DNA from: Aquilaria yunnanensis
Taxonomy: Eukaryota > Streptophyta > Magnoliopsida > Malvales > Thymelaeaceae
DNA: 64,000 nt
Assembly (NCBI GenBank): GCA_039654915.1
Contig: CM077600.1
Coordinates: 29,199,992-29,263,991 of the forward strand
Reading direction: 5' to 3'
This document shows, piece after piece, positions 23,601 to 36,987 of this stretch (position 1 is the first letter of the stretch; every line of letters starts with the position of its first letter). The translations under genes and the position numbers were made by a program. The notes beneath the pieces were generated by a model. That model saw nothing but the letters and a program-made list of their open reading frames with translations. It made no database searches and was not told the origin of the DNA.

Positions 23601-24889
23601 TTTTCATATCATTGGTTATCCTTTGACTCTTACTAAGTGCTCTTGGGTAGTTTTGGATTATAACATGATATCATATGTTAAAAACCCCCCAACAAACTGA
23701 TCCAAATAAAGCCCAAAGAAGTTGCTCATGACATCCATGAATCACGTACTTATCACTCGATGAAATTAGCTGGTCAAATAATAACGAGCTAGCAATGAAA
23801 GCAGACATGAAATGCGGTTGTCATATGTTGCGAGATTATTTCATATGTTGCTGTAAGATTACTTCATAAAGTTTTTCTCATGAAAAAAAGAAAAAAGAGG
23901 AAGATACGTGGAGCTGCAGATCGATTACTTCATATGTTGCCAGCCACATATACAATGAGTGGTGACTCATCGCGATATTTTGACATAACAAAGATTTGGT
24001 TTATCATCTATATTGACTTAGGCCAAAACATACAAGTTTTAAGATATGACCATCATATATAACTATGTTGATATTATCATGATAATTAGTATTAACTAGT
24101 TTACATATCCGATATTACATCAGACTTCGTTTTCTTTTTAAGCTTCAAAATTGATTATTTATCTACATGGTATCCAGACATTATTTACACAAATATCATC
24201 ATTAAAACCAACAATATTAATAAAAGTATCAAAATATGCTCAATCATATTATATAGTTTCAACATACATATCCATTTCAGACACATATTTGCATGTAGAT
24301 ATGTCTTCATTATCTATGTAGTTTGCTTATCCTTTGTCCTGCATCAATTCACATGTAACAATGCCCAAAACATTTAAATGTAATGTTGAATTATTACGTT
24401 TTGGAAAATAAAAAAAACAATTATATTTTCCAAAAGAAAAAAAATATATAGGATTAAAAAATTTCACATTTTTGTTATTGTGAGAAGGGTATGCACAAAA
24501 GAGAGCCTGATTTTTTCAATTGTCTACAATAACACAAAAAATGGTTAGGAATAATTAAATAATATAGAAATTAAATTTTTATTTTTAAATGTTCTAAAAC
24601 TTATTATAACTGTAAAATATTCAAAATTATAATGTTTAAAATATATAATTTAATGGAATTTAAATTATGATTAAAAAAACCTAAAATGTTGAATGACTAA
24701 AATTATAAAAAATATATATTTGAGCCTTTTCTTAAATGGTATAAAATATAAAAAAACATAATCAATCATGATAGTTGTATAATGCTAGAAATTATAAATT
24801 TTAAATTGTAGTAAATTAAATAACTTGCTATATGATAAGCTTACATTTGTTATATTTATTTCTTTCATATTTAGTATATTTTAATGTGT
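23601..24889. other. AT-rich spacer, nothing recognised
   Basis: Repeated CATATGTTG words occur near 23820-23940, in a short local cluster. No gene or bounded repeat is visible elsewhere. Confidence 0.4.
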
Positions 24890-26714
24890 TTTGAACCTTA
24901 AAGATCTACTTTGAGTATGTTTTGTAACTTAGAGCATATCTGAACTCAATTGATTAAAAGTGGATTTAATTTACAATTTTACAAGTTTTAATTTTGTTGT
25001 ATTCTTTTAGGATTTTGATAGATTGACGATATTTTTGTAGAAAAATTATATCTTGAGCTACAAAGATCTGAATTGAGTGATTCTTGATTCATTGGAAAGT
25101 TAACATTTAGGACTAGAAATCATGTGCAGACCATAAAACCGGTTCCTATGTTAATGGGGTCAAATTCGTCTTCAAAGTCGCAATTTATGCGTTATTGCTG
25201 GTTTAGAAGCAGTTGCGATATTTTGGGCATATCTTTGGCTGTAGATGCCCATTTCATGTGATTCAGGTATTGTTTCAAAGCTAAGAAAGAGCTCTACAAC
25301 TTTAATGCATTGAGTTTTGAGAGATAATGGCTACATAAAGGTCTAATTTCAGCTTGAAATTGCTATTGATGTTCTAGAAAATTTTTTTGCTCACAACTTT
25401 GAAACCATCTAGTTATTTTGAATCTTTTTATTTATGTGAGGTAATTTTGTAACAATATAGAAAGTTTAGGGATATTTTATAAATTTAGCACACTAGGCTA
25501 ATTCTTTTAAGTATTCAAAGAGATGAGCTTTGCAGAGCCCCTATATTCCTCAACTCTCTTTTGTCTCTTTTCTTTTCTTTTTAGGGATTTTCCATGGCCA
25601 TGTCAGGCTAATCTTTTTATTCTTAGTTGAAGAAACTGAAATCCAGAATTCTTCAGTATTGTAAGATCAAAATTGTTTTTATTTAGTTAATTAATACTTT
25701 GAGTATTGGATATTTTTCTATGATTAATTTCATAATTGTTTCATTTATATGCTAAAAGATCCACTAATTGTTATTCGAATTCAATCTATCGCTGGGTTAA
25801 AAATTAAATCCGTAACTGTTTGGTCTTTCTAATCTGTGAAGCAACTAAGATTTATTGATTTGCTACGTAAAAAATCATTAGGTATTGGGAAGAACATTCA
25901 ACTAAATTAAATGCAACCATTTGTACTTGTGTTATTTAGTTTGATCGATCTCTTCAGCTTTAATGCAATTGTTAAATTAAATCAAAGTGCTTGTCTTAGT
26001 GTTATTTTCTTTGTGCTGTCATTTCATCGACTAATGAGATGTAGGAAGATAGCTCTAATGATAAATATTCAAAGTTTTGATTGATCTATTTATGCATCGA
26101 TGATCAGTTACAAGAATTCAGTAGTGGATGTTAATTGATGTCAAGACTTGAATTCTTGATTGTTTTGTTGATTTCTTACTCGATAGGTTTTTTAATTTTT
26201 GTTCTCTAATTATTTTTAATGTTATTGTTGATTGCAAACAATCCCCATTAATATTTTATTTCAGTTTTCTAACATGAAGCTTTCAGTGAAAGATTTTCTT
26301 TTGGGATTCGACCTGGTTTTCACTGCTATAATATAAATTTATTTATTCTGAGTTATTAGTGAGACCAGAATTATTTTTTATAGTTTTGACGATTGACCAA
26401 AAATTTGGCACCATTGCCTGAGAGATTTTTTTCTTAAAGTTTCCTTTTATTATTATTATTTTTTCTTTTTTTCTTTTTCAATAAACTGACTTATGCCAAG
26501 ATCTTCTCATATAGGTGAATTAGTATTTGATATAAAGATCGAGAAGACAACAGAGGCGAACAGGAAATCAAAGAGGCAAGTGGTCAAGTTTTTAGCTTTA
26601 ACATCTGCAAACAGCGACTCAGAAAGTAAAGAAGAATCATTTGTTATTGTAAAAATAACAGCACAAAAAACACTAAGAGAGTTGGCAACTTCCGACATTG
26701 TTCAGCAACCTTAA
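24890..26714 (+). mobile_element. Athila/Tat-like Ty3 retrotransposon remnant (LTR, PBS, gag start)
   Basis: At 26406-26424, TGGCACCATTGCCTGAGAG is a mutated form of the tRNA-Asp primer-binding site used by plant Athila/Tat elements. The sequence upstream (about 24890-26390) would be the 5' LTR, but its left limit is not certain. Downstream, 26493-26714 encodes MPRSSHIGELVFDIKIEK and ends TLRELATSD then IVQQP, resembling the conserved gag N-terminus of these elements. The gag stops at the junction with a MITE fragment, so the element is truncated and dead. Confidence 0.72.
26493..26714 (+). pseudogene. Truncated Athila/Tat gag N-terminus
   Basis: A 73-codon frame starts at ATG 26493, shortly after the primer-binding site. 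GELVFDIKIEKTTEANRK and TLRELATSD are the recognisable gag-like stretches. The frame ends where MITE-type sequence begins at 26712. The stop is created at the junction, so only the first part of gag survives. Confidence 0.65.
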
Positions 26715-26870
26715 TATCCATTCAATCTCTTACTGCACAAAACCCAAAAAAGAATCTTTTCTTTTTTAATCATTATTTAAACTTTTACTACATAAAAAAT
26801 TAACACAAATTACATACACCTTAATCTCCGTGCCCAGGGAAATGTTTCAACAAAACTGGGACGGAGGGAG
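26712..26870. mobile_element. Stowaway MITE, left-truncated copy
   Basis: It matches the right half of the 16132 copy from TTAATATCCA through AAATTACATACACC and TTAATCTCCGTGCCCAG to the terminus TGGGACGGAGGGAG, then TA. The left terminal inverted repeat is missing. Its left edge coincides with the end of the Athila-like gag. Confidence 0.85.
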
Positions 26871-26872
26871 TA

Positions 26873-29481
26873 GTATTTTTTATACTTGCAATCCATAATA
26901 AAATAGTAGCAGAAAAAAATATAATAGTAGTATTTGTAAATAATCCTTAGTCCTTAGACTTTAGAATAATCGTCAGTCTTAAGTTTTTCTACTCCATTGA
27001 AAAAAAAACAAGAAAAATAAAATTAACCTCTTTTAATCTCATATGATCCTGTTATAGCAACTTTTAGCGTATCTTTTTTGGCATTATTATTCTCCAATTA
27101 TAATTCCATAATATTCAAGATTAATTCATCATGAATTTCCTTAATAGATTGCTAAATGTGGAGAATTCCTTTCAAGGATGACATTAATAAGAAAAGAAAA
27201 TAAAATAAAACAAACTCGCTTGGATCATAAGCAATCATTTACATCTATGCAGCTACACTAACTCATCAAGGTTTTTCAATAATCCTTCCCCCTTTGTTTT
27301 CCCACTGAACTATGGATCAAAGATGAAGAGAAAAAACAAATTGAGGCCCGAAATTTCTTTTAGTTGTGACAAAGAATTACTTGGCTTTTTAAATGAGAAT
27401 TTTGCTTTTATCCTAGGAATCATAGCTCTTTTTCTCCTCAAATTGAATACTCGGGGAGAATCAGAGCGGTATGATAAGGCTCAAATTGGAAGCTTTTGCC
27501 TCAACGACGAGCACCACCGCTTCACTAACAAGACCTATACCCAAGATAGAAATCGAAGAAGGCAAAACTTCGGACATCAGTGTCGTCATGGTGGCGGTGT
27601 CTGAGAGAGACAGAGTGCCGTATTTGGCCATCTTTGATCTTTTCCTCTTGCGGCCCTAGGAGAATAAGAAACAACGGGGCTGAAAGACAAAATAGAAAAA
27701 TAATTACATGCTCTATGAGAATAAATAACAATTTCTCTATTTCAATCTGCAGCAACTACCTTGGCTATAACATTGATAGCAGTAGCACACACATTTTTTG
27801 TTAGTATATATAGGCCAGTGATTGTTGGTTTTTTGAAAAAAAAATATAGTTATATAATTATGTTATTTTTTTTATCGGATAAATTATCATGATTTTTGTA
27901 AATTTGAATAAAAGCATGATCAAGCTAAATTATATACTAGATTTTAACAAAATTGCTTTAAATATTAGGAACAAATATTTGTATTGCTATAAATATAAAT
28001 TATTAGTATTTAGTAGCTAATCACATATATAAGTAATATTGGAAGCATCTATATACCTGCCTATTTGGTCGTTTATCTACAAATTAATGATATGAACAAC
28101 TATATGTATTGGTATGAATGTAAAATAACCAAGTAATAAAAATATGATAACGAAGCGTTTGGTTCATATATAGTATAGAATGAAAACTTGTTTAGTTTAT
28201 TTATTTAATTTGCATATTTCTTTGAATTTTGAGCGACCAAAATATAAATTTTTAACTTTTGGACCCAAATCAGGATAATAATTTGACTATTTTTGACCAA
28301 ATTGATTCAAAATTCAGGATTTAGCAAAACCAGGATTAATCTAAATTTAATTTTGTATTTATCTATCTAAATTTAAATTTTGAATATAAATAAAAAATTA
28401 CGGCTTTAACTACTACATGTCACCATTGTATTGGATTAGAGAGTCAAAGATATATTTGGTAAACTATATACAAAAATTTATTGTTAACTTATTAAAAAGT
28501 ATTAAAAGTATGTCATGCGTTCGTTTCAAAATCACTCTCATTAAGAAAAAGGTAAAATCACCATTAAATGTATCATATGTTATATATATAGTGACAACAA
28601 TAACTTTGAAAAAAAATAACAATGATAAACGAATAAATTGATTAGCATCTTAATTAACATCCTGAACTAATGATGGCAAGATGATTCATTTTAGGACAGT
28701 TTATTTAAGAGGAAAAAGGCTAGCTTGTAGGCTTTAGCCTCTGAGTTATTTTATTAGCAAAAAGTGTATCTTGACGATTCATAAAGTGCTTAAAGATGAA
28801 AACGAAAATTTCCATATTTCCATTGTCACGTGAAAATAAACAAATGTGCTGATGCAACTTTTGCTGTGGCGATCCGCTTTTGTCGACATTAGCTTCTAAG
28901 ACGGATGGAGAAAATGTTGGAAGACTATAGAATATAGTTAAATTTGGTGGCAAAAGATTTTACTCTCCATTTCCCTCACAAAAAAAATATATTGTTGTTT
29001 ATGTCATTTTCATTGGGTGAAAAAAAAAAAGCCTTTAGTTCATATTATTTGATAGAAAAAAATTTAGATTTTTTTACCAAACAAAAGCTCACAATTAAAT
29101 GACCATGATTATGTGTATTCTTGGATAGTTGATAAAGTTTACAAATTGAAGGTGCTATCCAGCTAAAAAGACCCTTTGTTTCTTTTAAGCTATATGTGTA
29201 TCAAAACAATACTAAATTAAATAGAGCCTTTGCTTGCTATTATCAACTTCCACTAGCCTCTCTAGTGATGGATGTCATACCAAAAATTGTCTTTGACAAG
29301 TACAACTTTTGCTTATTGGTTTAACTCGAATTCTTAGTGTATTTCTTATAGAATGGTAATATATAATAGAACAGTAATATTTGGTAAAATGATTTCAAGT
29401 TCCTCTCTCTCATACCTGCACTTGCAATTACATGTGGGTGCTATAGTTATTCTCTCTCTCCTTTTTTTTGGTGCTTTGTCC
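26873..29481. other. AT-rich spacer with an unassigned ORF pair
   Basis: ORFs at 27323-27604 (93 codons, ATG) and 27471-27659 overlap in different frames in a locally GC-richer patch (27300-27700). Neither is recognised. One frame carries IPKIEIEEGKTSDISVVMVA, which looks protein-like. The rest, especially 27830-28640, is low-complexity AT-rich sequence. Confidence 0.3.
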
Positions 29482-29812
29482 TTTCTTTCTTTGTTTGGGG
29501 AAAGGATAAAATCACTATTGTAACTATTGTAACTCTTCTAATTAAGTTATATATCTTTATGATTTTCTATTTAAGCTTTATAGCTTTGAAAACATTATCA
29601 ATGTTTGCTATCTTATAAGCACTAATTAAATGTTTGCTATTAACGTTTGCCATCTTATAGCTTTGTCGTTCCCTTCTTTGTTTGGGGAAAGGCTAAAATC
29701 ACTCATGTAACTATTGTAACTCTTCTAATTAAGTTATGTATCATTATGATTTTCTATTTAAGATCTATATCTTTGAAAACGTTATCAACGTTTGCTATCT
29801 TATAGTCGATGG
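29482..29812 (+). repeat. Tandem duplication, period about 187 bp
   Basis: CTTTGTTTGGGGAAAGG, GTAACTATTGTAACTCTTC and GATTTTCTATTTAAG recur in the same order about 187 bp apart. The second copy is slightly shorter. The two copies differ by a few percent. Confidence 0.8.
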
Positions 29813-31084
29813 CCTTGACGGACAATTCTATATGGAAGATAACAATGTTCTCTGTTACCCATTTGGCATATGTAGGTGGCCTTAATTATAAAAAAATGAA
29901 AGTTTCATGGAAAGATTTTACAAACACAAAATTTTTTGTACTTGAGGCATAGTTAGAGACAAAACATTCTCTTAAAATCTAGCTTATCTCGCTTTTGCCC
30001 CAAACCAAATCCTCCCCCCCCTTCCTCTCTCTCACAGAACAAATATTGAACAACTTGCCAGTGAGCAAGGAGTCATCAGAGAAAAAGAGATACTGCCCCC
30101 TAAAACCTTTTCAATGAACCAGTAATCCCAACTCACTACCCTCTTTAGACTAGACCCGGCTCAGTTAGAGACCTAGATCTCGCATCTCATGATCGTTACC
30201 AAAGAGCAGCATAACTAGGTTGAGCTTTTTTTTTTTTTTCAATCTTTGTGAGTAATCTTATCCCAAATATGCTCTATCTCAAGCTTGCACATCTTCTCCA
30301 GTAGTGCCCTATTCCTGAAGCATGTTTGCCATCATTCTCTGAAAACTATTGACCTGGGATGACTCCTACATATGGTCATGCCTCGATATCTCCACTTTTC
30401 GGTGAGGTCAAATCTTCATTGACTTATCCACCTCCTGCAAATTCCTCATGCTTTGAATTGTCAAAACATTGCCTTTTTATTTCTTATTGCTGAAAATAGT
30501 TGAATCAATGGACACAAGGAAAAAAAAATTCAAAAAATCTATAGAATAAAATGAATTTATAGATGAAGAGAACATTTTCAGAATTGAAGTTGCATTCTAC
30601 CTAAAGGCTTCAAGGGAGTGGCTAACTTAGTTAAAGTGAACCTAACTTGCAAGAAGAATGAACGAATTGAAAGTAAGAACTAATAAATCAACCAAACTTT
30701 CTTTTAATCAATATCGCAAAGCAAATATTCTTCCTTATTGAGAGGGGGGTGGAGGCAATGGCAGCGACATCGATGGCATTTCGAACCTTCCTCCACTGGA
30801 GGAGAGTCGTTGCCTGTGTGGCCATGGTGGAGCTTATTGACCGGAGAGCCGAGTGATTGTCTCTGCATGTTTGGAAGAATAAGCTAGAACAAAGTGGTTT
30901 GTTGGGTGATTGAAAATAAGGCTTATATTTTTTTGTGGGAATTAATTAGACAAGTTTCCAAAATTAGACAACTTATTTTGATCTTTCTCTCTTATTTTTA
31001 ATGCCTTTATGCTTAGAACAACCCTACTTTTGTTAATTGGGCAAACGGTAATGTCGTTATGTGTCATATATATTTTAACTTGAA
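29813..31084. other. Spacer, no gene recognised
   Basis: A GC-richer patch at 30740-30870 (GGTGGAGGCAATGGCAGCG onwards) has an open plus-strand frame starting at an ATG near 30759 but is short and unrecognised. The remainder shows no coding or bounded repeat structure. Confidence 0.35.
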
Positions 31085-31210
31085 AGATGTTTTGTACTGT
31101 CAGATGTAGGCTCCTACTACCTATTTATTTTAGGTTCGAGTCTGTTCTCTTATTTGACCCCTCCTAAAAGCCCTTACCTTGTATTATAAAGATTCTGTAT
31201 ACTTAAAAAA
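31085..31210 (+). mobile_element. Possible tRNA-derived SINE, copy 3
   Basis: A B-box-like TTAGGTTCGAGTCTG near 31131 is followed by CCTTGTATTATAAAGATTCT, a tail shared in form with the SINE-like stretches at 9420 and 9830. Confidence 0.4.
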
Positions 31211-32480
31211 AGTTGGAGGATGGAAAACGAAAAAGTATATTAAATCCCAAGAAACTCGTGTAGTGTAGTGTAGCGCAGGTTAACAATTAAAACAAAAAGA
31301 CTTGATGAATTGGCGTGTTGGACATTCTAGTAAATGAACCGCTTATTCCTATCCTACCCTAAGCCCAGGGGATAGGGGTGCAAGCAATTAACTTTGAACG
31401 TTCTCCTAGAAAGCCACGTCATCAAATTAATCCACGGAGCCCGATCATTTGTAACAAGCTGAGGCTAGGACCCACCTCTCGCTGTTGCTGGCGCGGCACT
31501 AGGCAAATTTGGTTGCTTCAAGTTTCCTCAGAGCGCAAGAGAGGTCACAGGCGCGTGGCTAGCAATCATGTGATGACGCCCCACATTTGTCAAAATTGCT
31601 CCACACCTCCCTAACCCCTACCTACCATGCCGCAATTGCTCCCTTACCTTTTCTTGTTATACATATGAGCCCTTAAATCTGCACCCTCTCTCTCTCTCAA
31701 TTCTCATGTGCCTCGCCTCGCTGCGATTGAATTTGAATATGGCTACTTGAGAGTGTCTGCAAGAACATGGTCCCTTTAATTTGTTTTAAGGCTGGGCTCC
31801 AAATTAATTTCGCGACTCCATAAAAATTTTTATCAACTCTATTAGCACTATACATAGGTACACTACAGACAGTGATTTTGTTTTTCAGTTTTCTGTTTCA
31901 AACAGAAAAGGAAAGAGAAAGCAACTTCTTAATTAATTACCAAAATCCTTCAAGTAATTCTCATTTAATTGAAAGATCAATCATAACTAACATTAGTTTT
32001 TTGATATATATCCCTAAACAAACAAATAAACAGACAACAACACTGGAATTAATGCACATATAATAGCCATGCATCACAGACAAGAAAAATTAAACTAGTA
32101 GTGAGGATTAACTAGGATATATAAATAAAGAAGTAACTAATTAGTGGTATGTGTGATGCATAATGTACGTAACATGGTGGACTGAAATGCCAAGTTTAAA
32201 AAGGATAGGATATGGCAATAATTAAGTAAAATTGTATGAAATTAAAGAAGGCGTGGGAGGAGTGGTACGTAGATCGAGTAATTGGACCAAAAGGAAAGAA
32301 CTGAAAGCAACATTGCCCACTGGCAAGCAGATCCATGCAGAAGCCCTTGTGATACAAGAAATCTTCAACGGTTTCGCTTCTTTCATGCACACATTTTCTT
32401 TCACTTTCTGTTGCTTGTGACTTTAAACCCATAATCTCTCTCTCCCCTACCTACGTGTATATTATATGTGTGTGTGTGTC

Positions 32481-32520
<40 letters not shown>

Positions 32521-32727
32521 CTTCAGCTTGAGCCTCCCATTTCCATTCCTCTTGCCTCCTCGTCCTCCTCCTTCTTATTCCTCTGAATCTTATCAAGAAG
32601 AAGAAGAAGAAGAAGAAGAAGAAGCTACACACACACACACACACACAAATATATATATCTAGCTAGCAACAGAGGATTAGATCGATCGAGAGGAAAGGGA
32701 AAAATTAAAGAAAGAAAGAGGAAAAAA
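31211..32727 (+). promoter_or_regulatory. Upstream region of the WAT1-related gene with microsatellite cluster
   Basis: No other gene is seen here. Immediately before the start codon, four simple repeats follow each other: (GT)n at about 32468-32478, (TA)n at about 32488-32518, (GAA)n at about 32595-32622 and (CA)n at about 32627-32646. The GAA and CA runs probably lie in the 5' UTR. Copy number there may vary between individuals. Confidence 0.55.
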
Positions 32728-35483
32728 ATGTTGAGTGATTTCATGCCTCTGTTGGCGATGGTAATGGTGCAACTTGGGTTTGCAGGCATGAACATCACAT
32801 CAAAGCTGGCAATGGAGTCTGGAATGAAACCTCTCATTCTTGTTGCTTTTAGGCAAATCTTTGCCACTATTGCCACCGTCCCCTTTGCTTACTTTTTTGA
32901 GCGGTAATTTATTTTCTTCCTTTTTCCTTTTAATTATTTCACCATGCATTATTAGTTCACATGGACCTTTTCATTAGTTCATACGCCTATTTACTAGTGT
33001 ACAGCCTTTATTTATCTTTCTTTTTTTCTTTTATTTACTTGTTAATAATACAAAAATTATAGATTCCATTTTTCTACCTTAATTTCAAAACTTAGTCAAA
33101 TGTGGTCAAAGTAATTTCTTTTTGGTCCTTCCCAATACAACGGGATCAGATAACATGACATTGGTTTGTACGTGTTGAGCTGTAACCAAAAATTGCTCAT
33201 TAGTTACCGTCACATGCATATATTTTCAAAGATGGGAATTAATTAATTAGTAGGTGTAGAATGTTGGGAATATATAGGAGAAGAAGTGGTCAGAAAACTC
33301 CATAAATTAATATAAATTGCTTTAAAATTATTTTTGTTCAGGCTACATGCATGGCTGCCAAACCGTCTGGTCAATCTACGTTTCATTCAAGCGTCCGCAC
33401 AGCTGTAGTCTGTAGATGGAGTTTTTTTTTTTTTTTTTTTTAAATTTAATTTAGCTTTTTTAAGGAAAAAAATGAATTCGCAAAAATTTAACAATAACGG
33501 AAGTTTCACATGATTTCCACGTGAACGTGAATTTGTATCGTTCCTGTGCGGGTATATGATTCTGAATCCTAGCAAGAAGCAAACAAGAAAATTGAAACAA
33601 GACAAATTAAAGGGCACCATGTTAATTCAGAAACAGGCCGACATCAATTTGCCACTGTTTCAAATAATTTGTACCCTGTAACGATCTAAATTAGAAATTT
33701 AAAAACTTTGGCTTCCTGGGTTGGGTAATTAATAGCTTAAAAGCAAAATTTCTTGCATTGATTCGACTTTAATTTTAATTTTTTAATTGTTGTTTTTGCA
33801 GGAAATCAAGACCCAAGATCACTATTGCCATCATTTTCCAGATTTTCTTGTGCTCCCTTACAGGGTAAGAGCAGCTCGCTAGCTCGTCTAGTTTTTGTTT
33901 GGATGGGTTTAATTAAAAGAAATTGCTGTGCCGAGTAGCCACCACTGGCAGTAAATTAATAATAAATCGTGCGTTCTAATTCTATGACCAACACATGCAT
34001 GCAAGCAGGGCGACTCTGAATCAGGTATTGTACTTCGTTGGGTTAGAGAACACGACCCCAACAACTGCCTGTGCGCTGAGTAATATACTTCCTGCAGTCA
34101 CTTTTCTTCTTGCAGCCATTTGCAGGTACCACAAAAAGTAAACTCAATTAATTAATTCATTAATATATATATTCAAGCTTTAATATATAGATAGCAGGCA
34201 GGGTAACAAATAAATAGTAAATTAATTACTAATTACGTACGTAATATATATATATGGATGGGATGGAGGTGACAGACAAGAAAAGGTGGGAATGAAGAGG
34301 GTAGGAGGGCAAGCGAAGATAATTGGCACAATAGTATGTGTGAGTGGAGCCATGTTATTGTCATTTTACCATGGCAAAATGATTGATATCGGTGAGTCCA
34401 GCATCCACTGGAACTATGCTGAAAAGATGACCAACAAGACAGCGTCTACCACTAGCACCAAATCAAGTTTCCTTCTCGGTCCCTTCCTTGTAATGGCTAG
34501 CTCTATTGCTTGGGCGGTCTGGTTCATTCTCCAGGTAATATATATATGCTAATAATGCATGCCTCCTCCTATCCTATCCTATATATATATATCTTCATCA
34601 ATACTTCTATATATATATACATACAAACAATATATATATATATGCAGGCTGGTTTGAGCAGGACATTTCCAGCACCCTACACCACCACAGCTCTGATGTG
34701 CTCCATGGCCAGCATCGAGTGCACCCTCATCGGTCTGGTTGCAGACCGTAGTCTCTCAGCTTGGTCACTAAGCTCCAGCATCAGGCTGATTTCCGCCCTC
34801 TACGCGGTAACACTATATATATATATATATATATATAGATATATATGCACTAATTAGGTGGCTAGCTACAGCGTGCAAGAAAAGAAATTGGTCATCATCA
34901 TCCGTCTCGCAACAGGCAGTGTTGGTCCGGTCCTAGCTAATTGAATGAATTGTATATATATTTCAGGGAATCGTATGCAATGCACTGGCATTCTGCCTCA
35001 TGTCATGGAGTATTCAGAGAAAAGGCCCTCTCTATGTATCTGTGTTCAGCCCTTTGCTGCTTGTTATGGTGGCTCTTCTTAGCTGGACCCTGCTCCATGA
35101 GAAACTATACCTTGGAACGTGAGTCTTTCTATCTATCTAGATAGATATTCATGGATGGTCTTTTTCAATTAATTAAATAATAATAGTAATTAAGGTCTGA
35201 GTAAATTAATTAATTAAACTGATCAATCGATTAAGATGAGTCCCGCCTGGCTGAATAATGGATGTGATCCAGTGTTGCAGGTTCTGTGATTATCATTGCT
35301 GGGCTATATGCAGTTCTATGGGGAAAGGACAGAGAGATTAGAGAGGAAAGGAGATCAGTTGAAGAGGGAGACACGACTAGGGATAAAGAAAAGGAAGAAG
35401 AAGAAGAGGATTCGAAGAATAGTAAGAACAAGAATAAATATGATTTGGAGCTTCAATTGCCTTCACTCACAAATGGAAATTGA
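32728..35483 (+). CDS. WAT1-related (nodulin MtN21-like) EamA transporter
   Basis: Seven exons join in frame with GT-AG introns: 32728-32903, 33802-33864, 34009-34125, 34276-34534, 34648-34806, 34967-35118 and 35273-35483, giving 378 residues. The protein has two EamA (drug/metabolite transporter) repeats with about ten hydrophobic helices. The first starts [15 protein letters not shown]. The family hallmark [19 protein letters not shown] lies in the fourth helix region, and a second repeat ends [10 protein letters not shown] before a charged, disordered tail rich in E and K. Length and exon number are usual for plant WAT1-related proteins, which sit in plasma or vacuolar membranes. WAT1 itself exports auxin from vacuoles; the substrate here is unknown. 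For exon 7 the acceptor at 35272 was chosen because the alternative eight bases downstream breaks the frame. Confidence 0.93.
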
Positions 35484-36978
35484 TCAAATGCTTAATTACC
35501 TGACCTGTTCCCCTCTTCTACACATACATTCTCCTAAACTAGTGCGCGCAGTGTAGCTAGCATCTCTTGTACCCTTTGCAATTACCAAGAAAACAGGGAA
35601 TTGAAGGGACTGATCGATCGATATATGTATATGTGTGTGTGTGTCTGTATCTTTGATTCTACTGCCTGCTTAATTTACTTTTAATCCTATCCACTGGCCC
35701 TCTCTCCCGTCTTTAACTGTAAACAGGTTTGGCTTCTGTCTTTTTTCTTAAAAAAAAATAATTATTTTTTGTTTTTGTAATACGGTTACGTTAATTGGCT
35801 TCCAGTTGTCTTCCCGTTTTTAAATATAAATTAAAAGCTCTCATAATTGGACAAAATATCTTTACAACCTTCCTGTTGTGTCTGCAATCATTCAACGTAA
35901 CACTGCAATATCTGAAACCTCGATCGTTCAATTGGCATTGGCATCACAGATATCACGACTGTAACAGTATCATGGCAACAAGACTAAATGTTGAAAATTT
36001 TAATTAACCAGAATCCGTTTTGGGGTGAGAAGTTGGTGGTTAAGATTTCAGTTATGCCATAATACTCAACTGAAGCAGGTGGTGGGTTTAATTTGTTGAA
36101 ATATTTTTATCTTTTATGGGTTGTTTGTAAGTTACACACAAATGACAAAAAATTTTTTGGTTATTTGATTTTAATTAATTAAAATTCAAAGAGTCGTGAA
36201 TCTTTTAAACAATAGTGTTCTTTGCAAGGAATATATTTTTTCATGAATAATTAATTGTATCTATTCTAAAAAACACATATTTATGAATGTGTGTCCGTTA
36301 AAAGAAAAGTAATAAGAAAAGTTGTGTTTTTTCATTTTCTATATAAAAAAGTTATTTCATAAATTTATGAAAGATTTTTCATAAAATTTTCTTGTATTCC
36401 ATAAATGTATATTCTTGGTACTTTATAGTGGGGGGAATAAATGTATTTAGGAAAGTAAAATCATTTCACATTTCAAAATCATTTTTCATCTCCGTCCTTC
36501 ATTATTTTTCTAATAGAACTTTTTTACCGGTAAACGATAAAACTCCAGACAATGAGAATGCAGCGCTAGCTATCCAACTTTAAGATACTTGAATTGATGA
36601 ATTATCAAAGAGTTTAGTGATAGGGATAGCCTATTTGGCATTAAGTGCATCTATTTTTGGCGAATCAAAATAAATAATCCAAGTTTTCATATATTTTTTT
36701 TTTGTGTCGAGTTACCAGGTGATGTAAGAGACATATTTTGGTAACATTAGTGACTTATTTGCTGATTTGGTTTTGTGGCTACTTTATTTGCAACATTTGG
36801 CTGTCATGAAAAATAATTGCCAATTTGGATGGAACATTATCATTGTTACAAAATGTTAATACTCGTTTAAAAGAATGAAAAATATTAGGACTGGGATAGA
36901 AAAAGTATGAAATGTTTAGGACACCAAGTGGTCTTTCCCGCTGGCCAGCCTTTCCCTAATTGCATGTGATTTATACCG
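35484..36978. other. Spacer between WAT1-like gene and MULE
   Basis: The first 250 bp probably contain the 3' UTR, including a (GT)n run at about 35633-35645. No further gene, bounded element or conserved motif is visible up to 36978. Confidence 0.5.
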
Positions 36979-36987
36979 TAAAATAAT

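Noticed and set aside
35271..35282. Downstream acceptor (TTGCAG/GTTC) for WAT1-like exon 7
   Set aside because: It breaks the reading frame; the acceptor after GATCCAG keeps the EamA helix [15 protein letters not shown] in frame.
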